21,340 bases of DNA from CAYLNH01 sp964384625. GTDB lineage: Bacteria; Verrucomicrobiota; Lentisphaeria; JABSQK01. Position numbers and translations under genes: made by a program. The notes under the pieces were generated by a model. It saw only the letters and a program-made list of their open reading frames with translations. It was not told the origin of the DNA and searched no databases. This document shows, in pieces, positions 15,601 through 21,340 of this stretch (position 1 is its first letter; each line of letters begins with the position of its first letter). Location of the stretch: assembly GCA_964384625.1 (NCBI GenBank), contig CAYLNH010000112.1, positions 1 to 21,340 of the forward strand, written 5' to 3'.

Positions 15601-17940
15601 GTAGCGGCCGGAGCTGGTCTTGATGGTCGCGCTCGGCAGCAGGCTGCGGAAGCGGCGGCGCAGCACACGCATGCCGGCGATCTCCGCCCGCCATCCTTTC
15701 TTCGCGGCGCCGACCTTCCCTTTCTCTTTTCCGAGGTCGAGGTCGTTCGGCAACGCCGCGCCGCCCTCGAGGTCGCCGTCCATCAAGTCATCGAGTTCGT
15801 CGCCGGGCCTGGAGAAGCGCAGCCGGATTGCGCGGGTTCGCGTCTTCGGCGGCGCGGCGGCGACGTTCCAGGGGCCGAGCTTGTCGAGCTTGAGATCGAT
15901 CCAATCCCGGTTCGCTTCGGGGTTCGGCGGATACGTCGCGTCCTGCCGGTGGATGCTGATGCCGAACTCGACGCCCTTCGTCTTCGGCGCCGGGAAAACA
16001 AGACTGCCGACCGGAACCGGCTCTCTGTAGGCGAGCACAACGTACTGGTGCCGCCGGCGACCGATTGTTGACGGGATATACAGCAGGCCGCCGTTGAACG
16101 GCGAGCCGCGGACATAGCCGGTATAACGAAAGAGGCTGACGAAGTCGTGCTGCGGCGTCGCGGGGATGCCGTAGTTCTGGCCGCCCTTGATGGTTTTCGG
16201 CAGCTTCGGCAGGCAGTTCGCAATGTCGATTGCGCCGGCATGGGTGTTGTTGTGGACGAAAGGGTCCGGCCCGTGGAACGCCAGGTAGATCTTGTCCGCG
16301 TGGTTTGCGATACCGAGAAAGCGACCCTTTCGTTTCGGCGTGTAGAAAGCGTTGCGAACGTGCTTCTGCTTCTTCGTCTCCGGGTCGAACGTCTTCACGT
16401 GATTGCCGGAACGGACATAGACGATCTTGTCGTCGGTGCACATCTCGTGGAAGTCGGCGCGCGGCGTCCCCCAGATCTTCTCGCCGGCCAATGTGCACAG
16501 GGCGATCTCGTGGCCGCCCTCAGCACCGCCGCCGCCCATGACCACGTGATCGCCGACGGCACAGACAGCGCGCGGATTGCCGTGGTTCATGAGCCAGCCG
16601 TCGGCCGGACCACGCGGCCAGGGGGTGCTCTTCGGCGAATGATCGGCGACGTTCGGATAGGGCGTCATCCGGTAGACGCAGACCGGCGGCGGGGCGTAGA
16701 TCGCCTTCCACGTGTACGTGCCGGGGGCAACCCACGCGCCGTCCGGTCCCTTCAGATCCCAAGGCTGCAGGTTCTTTCCCGCCTTGCGGTCGACTTGAGC
16801 GATCAGATTGCGCACGCGCCGGCCCGCGGCGTCGTTGACGACAAACGCGACTTCGCCGTCGTTCGCCAGTTCGTAGGCGATCTTGAACGGCGGCTCTTCA
16901 TCGCGGCTCACAGGCGGCGGCGCCCGTTCGTTGCCCAGATTCTGCCACACGGTGAAATCATCGATCCAGCAGATGCGCTGCTCGCGCGGGATCGTCTCGA
17001 GGATCTGCAGCCTGATGGCGCGCGTCTTCAGCTTCGGCAGCAGCAGGAGGTCCTCGGCGACCGCGGCGCGGCCGTCGCGCCGGCGCCGGAAGACGATGGC
17101 GTCGATGCGCTCCCAGGACTTCCCTGCTGCCAGCGCCGGGTTCTCATCCTTGCCGCCGCGGAAGGCATGGAGCTTGTACTGATCGATGTTGGACCGCAAA
17201 CGCAGGGCGACCGGCGTCCGGGCTTCCTCCCAGACCAAGGTGAACCAGGACGGGTTGACGCTGCTCACCGGGATGCGTTCGATATTGCCCTTCTTCGGCA
17301 CCGGCCCGGCATTCGCCCAGCGGCCGCCGCGAACAAGGGTCATCGGGTCGGCGCCGTACGGCGCCTGTTCGCCCTGGGCGACGGCAGCCGGAGTCAGGTT
17401 GTGCAGCCGCGCCGGCCGGACCTGCCACCGTGACAGCAGTGCACCCGATCGCCGGCGCTCCTCGGTGATGAGCAGCGCGCGCGTTTTGAAGCCCGGGGGC
17501 AGCACCAGCTCGAGCTGCTCGCCGGCGGCATGATGCGGCAAGCGCTGCCAGTCCCCGGCTCGAGCCGGGTTGCCGGGATACGTCGCACCTGCCTTCAAGG
17601 CGGCGATGCGGACCGAGCTGCGGAACCGTTGCTCCAAGCGAATGCTCAGGCTGCCGACGGCGGTCGCTTTGGTGAATGCCAGGCGGAAATGGAAGACGTA
17701 CGGGTTGCCTTCCGGCGCCCACGAACGCGGCTGTTCCGGGGTCTGCCAGCGGCCGTTGGCTTTCGCGCTCAGCACGGCCGCCAGCGTGCCGCGCGCGACG
17801 GGCGTGGCATGGCCGTTGTGAAAACTCGCGGTCGCCTTCAAATCGACGGCGTCAACCGAAACCGTTCGCAGGAGGTCCTTGTCCGCTGCCGTTACGGACC
17901 CCAGCAAGACCAGAAAAGCAATCAGAAGAGTTCTTGTCAT
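12676..17940 (-). CDS. Giant secreted beta-propeller protein with discoidin-like, FlgD-like, EF-hand and CBM9-like parts
   Basis: A 1754-residue exported protein with a signal peptide (MTRTLLIAFLVLLGSVTAAD, cut near 18-19). About 20-180 and 200-335 are jelly-roll-like segments with FKTRALLITE and LKTRAIRLQI, as in discoidin/F5-8C-type domains. About 350-415 is FlgD-like (GRRVRNLIAQ, WVAPGTYTWKA). Propeller blades start near 440 and run to about 640, are interrupted by further discoidin-like segments at about 640-925 (PKTRTRAIRLRF, YETRAVRLRV), then resume at about 925-1460. DWNGDGDVQFKE at about 1227-1238 is an EF-hand or dockerin-type calcium loop. Residues about 1497-1735 resemble the CBM9/DOMON-type domain (PVVNGVIAPGEY, YTVEAAVPLQTLG, PGMWGHIVF). 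The tail is acidic. The ATG at 17940 has AGGTGAT upstream. No catalytic site was recognised; glycan binding or a lyase/hydrolase propeller are both possible. It is the largest gene of the cluster and contains no frameshift that I can see. Confidence 0.85.
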   Translation of the reverse strand: MTRTLLIAFLVLLGSVTAADKDLLRTVSVDAVDLKATASFHNGHATPVARGTLAAVLSAKANGRWQTPEQPRSWAPEGNPYVFHFRLAFTKATAVGSLSIRLEQRFRSSVRIAALKAGATYPGNPARAGDWQRLPHHAAGEQLELVLPPGFKTRALLITEERRRSGALLSRWQVRPARLHNLTPAAVAQGEQAPYGADPMTLVRGGRWANAGPVPKKGNIERIPVSSVNPSWFTLVWEEARTPVALRLRSNIDQYKLHAFRGGKDENPALAAGKSWERIDAIVFRRRRDGRAAVAEDLLLLPKLKTRAIRLQILETIPREQRICWIDDFTVWQNLGNERAPPPVSRDEEPPFKIAYELANDGEVAFVVNDAAGRRVRNLIAQVDRKAGKNLQPWDLKGPDGAWVAPGTYTWKAIYAPPPVCVYRMTPYPNVADHSPKSTPWPRGPADGWLMNHGNPRAVCAVGDHVVMGGGGAEGGHEIALCTLAGEKIWGTPRADFHEMCTDDKIVYVRSGNHVKTFDPETKKQKHVRNAFYTPKRKGRFLGIANHADKIYLAFHGPDPFVHNNTHAGAIDIANCLPKLPKTIKGGQNYGIPATPQHDFVSLFRYTGYVRGSPFNGGLLYIPSTIGRRRHQYVVLAYREPVPVGSLVFPAPKTKGVEFGISIHRQDATYPPNPEANRDWIDLKLDKLGPWNVAAAPPKTRTRAIRLRFSRPGDELDDLMDGDLEGGAALPNDLDLGKEKGKVGAAKKGWRAEIAGMRVLRRRFRSLLPSATIKTSSGRYDPKTGAWDAQRKEVLTPDNPAVFTMEWPEKQKIRALAVKEIDGARTEIDVFVGRGPIDPKDNSKWQKVAAYRQVTRDFYQPNYNNNAQARYIDGTVDFGKQYETRAVRLRVVAQWRERGGRPRGVRHDRGATAVNPRRCRIYGVAPLEYLGGEAPVDPLITQRLEEVDAETGKLLHEYPSAITGKMAFNHRGELFGIVGRKVVRIDIPTGKTTDFITDLKHPRLLTFDGKGSAYVYEHTDENRVVRVYRANSTYSHTIGRLGRRKPGPYDPHYLEDVSSISVDKTGHVWMVYPHDNPRRCMKFTNDGKHVMDFLGNTNYGGGGCLDPFDKTKAYFRDLIFDLDWKTGKTKLAALMGTDHMETSVWSDRSYRSVIEPIVVDGRRYIVTAPLGVGPTMSLASVQLMDETGVVRKVAAFGEATAFPFLRSTDFLLKLGKPLGAFRFHWTDWNGDGDVQFKEVKFIEKKGRKIAIGRFDYKLGVMARTWSGYHVPVRGLRYEVEKLLPNGVPVFRETSLPFYADWRFRDGSHFRFHRGGYGRPSMNQGLDKDGEIVWSYRAGIGMQGLFVPPWKPGYADLQYAVAGHAVADRGDLGEFVVVHSNAGQVNIWTADGLLAGQITLHTRNPKAKRFGSFPDHSMGTPMPNLSLGQEHFHCFFTKSQSDGKFYLVAGPLEINILEVTGLEKFKRLEGKFEVTPAMLAEARRWDAKRVKRQNLSKPKIIDCAPGRPVVNGVIAPGEYAQSVGIPDLAGFSAAYGKGKIFLAWTVRNAGPMKNAADVFQRAFKTGAAVDVKLSTDPKADSKRRQPVRGDLRLLVTRIGNKPTAILYRPVSADGQGKPWQTSTPAGGTTKFDDVSILKNAEIAITDTAGGYTVEAAVPLQTLGLRIREDLRLRLDWGVLSTDAGNLTTARQYWADKTATGVSDEPTEARLNPGMWGHIVFRRPRKNGPDLGTKLELQPGDGGEADDLEAIDNLLE

Positions 17941-17969
17941 TGATCCATCACCTGTCCTTGTCGATCACT

Positions 17970-18014
17970 TCCGGATCCGTCCCCACAGATCCGGAGATAC
18001 CGTGTACCCACGGT
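17970..18014. promoter_or_regulatory. Two adjacent stem-loops between the pseudopilin and giant-propeller genes
   Basis: TCCGGATC (17970-17977) pairs with GATCCGGA (17988-17995) as an 8-base stem with a 10-base loop. Three bases further, ACCGTG (17999-18004) pairs perfectly with CACGGT (18009-18014) around the loop TACC. Both lie in the 96-base gap before the 1754-codon gene. No U-rich tail follows on the minus strand, so they are more likely an RNA-stability or partial-termination element than a full intrinsic terminator. Confidence 0.45.
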
Positions 18015-18036
18015 GCAGGCATGCCGGGTTCGGCGG

Positions 18037-18846
18037 TCAGAACCACCAGACATAGTTGAAGCCGCCGAAACGGAACTGGAAGCCGGTGCCGGCGCTGTTG
18101 GCGCCAATGCTCGCAGGCTTCCTGGTGATCACCGCGCCGTCAACCTGCGCGACATTCTGGAGTTCGAGCTCGGAGAAATTGCATGCCGGATGTTCGAGGT
18201 GGACCTGGCTGCCGGCACGCGTATGGGTGTAGCGGTCTTCGCTGGCGCCGAACGCGTAGAAGCCATTCACCAGATCCGCCCAGACGACCGCATCCGGCTC
18301 ACAGCCCTTTTCCGCGTAATGGCGCTTGTACTTCTCCGGCACCAGGTTGTTCGCCGTGTCGCCGCCCATCAGCAGGCTGCCGAAGTAGCCGTACCCGGTC
18401 TCGTAGCGGTAGATGTTGTTCAAGCCGTCGTCGTTGTAGTGCAGGTTGTACGGAACGTACACAGCCCGGTACTTCGCGAACGGGCACATCATGATTTCGG
18501 GGAATTGGTCCCGGGGTATGGCGGTGTGCGGTGCGAAGCGATGCGGAAAGCCCATGTACTCCTGAATGCGATTCAGGTCGGTGTCCTTGAAGTCGTGCGG
18601 GTGGACCTTGCCGCGCGGGATGCCCTGGGTGTTGTCGAACCAGCGCACCGGCGGCGGGTAATAGTCGTCGTAGTCCGACTTGTACGCTTCCGAACCCAAT
18701 GCCAGTTCGTGCAGGTTGTTGATGCACAAGACCTGTCGCGCTGCAACCTTCGCGCGCGACAGCACCGGCAGGAGCATGGCTGCCAGAATGGCAATGATCG
18801 CGATGGCAACGAGGAGTTCGATCAGAGTGAATTGGAGTCGCTTCAT
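18037..18846 (-). CDS. Prepilin-like (type IV pilin N-terminus) protein of a glycan cluster
   Basis: A 269-residue protein starting MKRLQFTLIELLVAIAIIAILAAMLLPVLSRAK in sense; the prepilin motif FTLIE at 6-10 has the conserved Glu at mature position +5, and a hydrophobic helix spans about 7-28. The residue before the cleavage point is Gln rather than the usual Gly, so processing by the prepilin peptidase is uncertain. The globular part has aromatic and Asp-rich loops (YKSDYDDYYPPPVRW) and ends QVDGAVITRK and FGGFNYVWWF, which recall the DG-containing C-terminal region of the pseudopilin-like proteins expanded in Planctomycetota and Lentisphaerota. The ATG at 18846 is 9 bases after the regulator stop, and its GAGGT ribosome-binding site overlaps that stop, so translation is probably coupled. 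The role of such proteins in sugar gene clusters is not established; surface attachment or type II secretion are guesses. Confidence 0.88.
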   Translation of the reverse strand: MKRLQFTLIELLVAIAIIAILAAMLLPVLSRAKVAARQVLCINNLHELALGSEAYKSDYDDYYPPPVRWFDNTQGIPRGKVHPHDFKDTDLNRIQEYMGFPHRFAPHTAIPRDQFPEIMMCPFAKYRAVYVPYNLHYNDDGLNNIYRYETGYGYFGSLLMGGDTANNLVPEKYKRHYAEKGCEPDAVVWADLVNGFYAFGASEDRYTHTRAGSQVHLEHPACNFSELELQNVAQVDGAVITRKPASIGANSAGTGFQFRFGGFNYVWWF

Positions 18847-18855
18847 GGGTCTACC

Positions 18856-19965
18856 TCAGACGTGTGCAGGGATTCCACCATTCGCCGTGCGCACCGCCGT
18901 GCGGCGCTGGTGTTCGCATTCGTCAATCGCGGCGATCCGGACACTTCCTCGACGCCTGCGGCGGCCGTTCGCACGCCGCCGCAAGAGATCCAGCATGGCT
19001 GTCAGGACTTCATGCATGTCGTAGCCGATGCGTGTAACCGGCACCGAGCTGGGTGTCGGCCATGGAAAGTTGCAGTGAGCGACAACCAGGACCTCGTCGG
19101 GAATACGTCCCTCGCACGCGGCCAGACCGCGAGTCACCGGCTCGACCAGGTTGTCGTCGAGAATCAGCACCGCATCGGGACGCGGTTCAGTATGCATCAG
19201 CAGTTCCGCAACCCGTGCGCCTTCCGGGCGGCCGTGCGGACACAGACAGATGCCGTGAATCCAGTGCGGCCGCGTCTCCAGACCCGCATCCGCGAGCACC
19301 TCCTCCCAGGACGACCCGTCCGGTCCGGGACCGGCATTGCCGAAGACGGCGATACGGCGACAGCCGGATTCCCGCAACGTCTCCAGGATCAGCTCCCGAT
19401 AGCCGGTCCCGAGTTGCACCGAAGAGAACGTCCCGAGTTGCTTCGGCGCCAGGATGGCGACACAGGGAACGTCGTCCAGCGGCAGCTTCCGCGCGTAATA
19501 CAACTCGAACGGCGGCATCGGGAAGGCGAGCCCCGCCAGCCGGTCGCGGCAGAGGTCCTCCTGCAGCCGTGCGAAGTCCGGGGAGTCTGCATGATGGTCG
19601 ACACGAAAATAGGTCTCCAGCTCGAGGTCCGGTTGCTGCGCCAGACGCAACGCCTCGTTCAGGGCGGCGACGTGGAACTGCGTCCAGCTCCCGTCGTCCG
19701 GGGCGTTGGAGAAGACCACGCCGTAGCGGGAAAGATGCGGCGGGCGTTGTGAGACGAACGTCCCGTGGCGTCCTTCCGAGCGGATGAATCCCTCGGTTGA
19801 CAGCCGGTTGAAGACGCGTTGGATGGTGCCGCTGCCGGCGCCGAACTCCGCTTCCAGGTCGCTGCGGATCGGCATCTGCTCGCCGGGCTTGTAGACCCCG
19901 CCGACGATCCGTCGCCGCAACTCCGCGGCGATCTCAAGCAGTCGACTGGGCGGCCGTCCATACAT
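18856..19965 (-). CDS. GntR-family transcriptional regulator with LacI-type sensor domain
   Basis: A 369-residue DNA-binding regulator. Residues about 5-73 form a GntR winged helix-turn-helix: LLEIAAELRRRIVGGVYKPG, MPIRSDLEAEFGAGSGTIQR (recognition region) and GFIRSEGRHGTFVSQ (wing). From about 80 to 340 comes a periplasmic-binding-protein-like sensor of the LacI type (YGVVFSNAPDDG, LAGLAFPMPP, CRRIAVFGNAGPG, RPDAVLILDDNLVEPV, IPDEVLVVAHCNFPWP), expected to bind a sugar. A basic Arg-rich stretch follows near 335-342. The ATG at 19965 has AGAAG close by and a stronger AAAGGGA about 14 bases upstream. It is the first gene of the long minus-strand cluster and presumably controls it and itself; whether it represses or activates is not shown. 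This GntR-plus-LacI-sensor layout is shared with AraR-like sugar regulators. Confidence 0.92.
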   Translation of the reverse strand: MYGRPPSRLLEIAAELRRRIVGGVYKPGEQMPIRSDLEAEFGAGSGTIQRVFNRLSTEGFIRSEGRHGTFVSQRPPHLSRYGVVFSNAPDDGSWTQFHVAALNEALRLAQQPDLELETYFRVDHHADSPDFARLQEDLCRDRLAGLAFPMPPFELYYARKLPLDDVPCVAILAPKQLGTFSSVQLGTGYRELILETLRESGCRRIAVFGNAGPGPDGSSWEEVLADAGLETRPHWIHGICLCPHGRPEGARVAELLMHTEPRPDAVLILDDNLVEPVTRGLAACEGRIPDEVLVVAHCNFPWPTPSSVPVTRIGYDMHEVLTAMLDLLRRRANGRRRRRGSVRIAAIDECEHQRRTAVRTANGGIPAHV

Positions 19966-19993
19966 TGCTTCTATAATTCCCTTTATTACTTAC

Positions 19994-20021
19994 ATTAAAC
20001 CATGTCCTTTACGGCAGTAAA
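19994..20021 (-). promoter_or_regulatory. Candidate promoter of the regulator operon
   Basis: On the minus strand TTTACT (20021-20016) and TTTAAT (19999-19994) are separated by 16 bases, a workable pair of -35 and -10 boxes about 30 bases before the ATG at 19965. This is the most A/T-rich intergenic segment in the right half of the window. The -35 box lies inside the palindrome described separately. It is a candidate from pattern alone. Confidence 0.4.
20008..20021. promoter_or_regulatory. Candidate operator palindrome before the GntR regulator
   Basis: TTTACGGCAGTAAA consists of perfect inverted arms TTTAC and GTAAA around a 4-base centre. Its GT/AC-type arms suit a GntR-family dimer, and it overlaps the candidate -35 box 43 bases upstream of the regulator ATG, so binding there would repress the regulator and possibly the whole cluster. 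A weaker related sequence, TTTATTACTTACATTAAA, lies 10 bases further down. Binding by this regulator is inferred. Confidence 0.5.
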
Positions 20022-20062
20022 ATGCAAGCCCGTTTGGCACTGATTTGCCGCCCGGCTTTGGA

Positions 20063-21340
20063 TCACTTGATGCGGATTCGGACCCACGCTGTGTTGCCGG
20101 GCCAGGCGCCGCCGTCATCTGCCCGGTAGAGGAAGACATCCTCCCCCTTGAAGCCGGGCTTCGGTTCGTAGCGGCGGCGGTCTCCAGTGCCGCTGAGTAT
20201 TCCGTTTGTCGGGCGCTGAACGATCTTAAAGGTCAACTTGGCGTTGCGTGGCGAACGTCCGAGGAGACGGACAACGACGCTCCGTCCCGATGCGGCGCGA
20301 ACGATCCGGTTCTGAGTTCAACAGGGCGCGTTCGTCTGCTGCCGGCCAAGACCGGTCGAGATGCCCGGGGGGTGCGGTACGCGTTGGTTGGCGACCGCGA
20401 TAAGATTCCGGGCGCGATCGTACCGGATCTCCTGGATGCCGTCGGTGTGGCAGTTCTTGCCGCGGAACTGGCGCGATTCGAGAACAACGCGGTCCTCCTC
20501 ACAGGAGACCAGATAGTAGGCGCCCGAGCGATTCCGTTGGGGACTGGCGCAGACAACGTTCCAGCCGGGGAGGGCTGCCAGTTCATGGCCGCGATCGCCG
20601 TTGATCATCCGCATGAAGTCGATGGTCGGACGGTGGAGGTTGAGGATCACGGCGCCGACATCGTCGGGGAAGGCCTCGGTCGACATGCCGCTGGTGATGA
20701 ACCAGCGACAACGTTCGGTTTCCGCCTGGTGCGACCACTCTTCCAGGCTTGGGAGGAAGGCCCGATTGGTCCTCGGATTCTCGATCATTGCGGCGATCCG
20801 GAAACGGCCGTCCAACTCCTGGTGGAGCCGGTTGAGCGGCTGCCCGGTCTGCGTCGTGAACAGGTCGAAGCGGGTCACGCTGGCCATCGTTACGTAGTTC
20901 GTTCCGGCCCAGTTGCTGCACCAGTCGCGACCGGAGGTCCATTGGTCCTTGGACGCGAGACCCGACCAGGCCGTCGGCAATCCGTGATGCTCGACGATCT
21001 CCTTCGCCTTGAGCCAATCGGCCGGGCGCCCGGAACACTGGCTGGTGATCTGCCCCTTGAGCAGCACGCAGCTTGCTCCGTGCTGCTTGGCGTCAGCCAG
21101 GGCGGACGCCAGATGGTTCCAGCGGCCGTCGGTGGCGAGGATCACCGCGAAACGGATCTTCGGATCGCGAGGCGAACGGACAGTGCTCAGCTGGCAAGGA
21201 GGTCCCGCGACCTTACCGCCGGACGCCGCCAGTGCGACCACGCGGAATCGGTACTTGACGCCCGGCTGCAGACCGCCAACCCCGGCGTATTAATCCGGCA
21301 CGCAAATAGGCGACATTCTCGCGGTGTGTGCTATATTAGT
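20063..21340 (-). pseudogene. Decaying purple-acid-phosphatase-like metallophosphoesterase gene with Ig-like domain
   Basis: Read from the right edge, the gene has an FN3-like end (LQPGVKYRFRVVALAASGG) from about 21289, a phosphoesterase-like core (RDPKIRFAVILATDGRWNHL, VLLKGQITS, GLPTAWSGLASKDQW, GAYYLVSCEEDRV), then an in-frame TGA at 20318-20320. The same frame continues for 84 codons as an Ig-like domain (SVVVRLLGR, LTFKIVQRPTNG, YEPKPGFKGEDVFLYRADDGG, VRIRIK) to a TGA at 20063-20065. A TAA at 21290-21292 breaks the FN3 part, while ENVAYLRAG upstream reads in another frame. The phosphoesterase metal motifs DXH, GD and GNHD are all altered. Two disruptions plus lost ligands suggest a pseudogene. 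Alternatives are a catalytically dead protein translated from 21241 (GTG), or sequencing errors. The gene continues beyond the window. Confidence 0.6.

Noticed and set aside
13645..16071. An 808-codon plus-strand open frame opposite the giant propeller gene
   Set aside because: The minus-strand protein has a signal peptide and recognisable domains, while the plus-strand product is Arg/Val/Asp-rich without motifs.
20318..20320. Selenocysteine at the in-frame TGA of the phosphoesterase-like gene
   Set aside because: The codon lies in an interdomain linker after a Cys, I found no convincing SECIS hairpin downstream, and the gene has other signs of decay.
1..21340. tRNA, rRNA, CRISPR arrays and intact insertion sequences
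   Set aside because: None was recognised on either strand: no cloverleaf with CCA end, no regularly spaced repeats, and no transposase motif.

Overview
The window is GC-rich and essentially every credible gene lies on the minus strand, so transcription runs right to left. Several features together suggest a PVC-superphylum bacterium, with Lentisphaerota, Planctomycetota or a relative most likely. These are an ECF sigma factor of the type usually paired with Ser/Thr kinases, a zinc-ribbon leader typical of those kinases, a prepilin-like protein with an FTLIELLVAIAIIAILAAML start placed in a carbohydrate gene cluster, a GntR regulator with a LacI-like sensor, an S1 sulfatase, and a very large secreted beta-propeller protein. 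This placement is inferred from gene content; no marker gene settles it.

Layout from left to right. Positions 1-196 hold no clear gene but contain nested inverted repeats just 3' of tyrS (197-1468). Next is a small zinc-ribbon protein (1633-2208) whose N-terminus looks like the leader of a PVC Ser/Thr kinase, while its C-terminus resembles the periplasmic fold of ExbD/TolR and no kinase domain is present. Upstream of it is an ECF-like sigma factor (2446-3168). A 608-base stretch (3169-3776) holds no gene I can support.

Positions 3777-19965 form one long catabolic cluster, probably one or a few transcripts starting at the right. In transcription order it encodes a GntR-type regulator (18856-19965), a prepilin-like pseudopilin (18037-18846), a 1754-residue secreted propeller/discoidin/CBM9-like protein (12676-17940), a GH36-like (clan GH-D-like) glycosidase (10657-12636), a short gene remnant (10480-10635), a Tat-exported sulfatase (9113-10462), a clan GH-A glycosidase with a DUF5060-like N-domain (6948-9116), a sialidase-fold propeller protein (5671-6951) and a secreted sialate O-acetylesterase-type esterase (3777-5642). 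Two junctions are ATGA overlaps and one ribosome-binding site overlaps the preceding stop codon, which supports co-expression. Desulfation, deacetylation and two glycosidases suggest use of a sulfated, acetylated polysaccharide. The substrate is not determined, and no transporter is visible here.

Positions 20063-21340 carry a decaying gene: a purple-acid-phosphatase-like FN3 plus metallophosphoesterase region with missing metal ligands, disrupted near its 5' end and separated by an in-frame TGA from an intact Ig-like domain.

The most interesting items are the kinase-leader/ExbD-like protein beside the sigma factor, the regulator/pseudopilin/giant-propeller module heading a sulfated-glycan cluster, the palindromic operator candidate before the regulator, and the two gene remnants. 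All family calls were made by reading motifs; none was confirmed by a database search.
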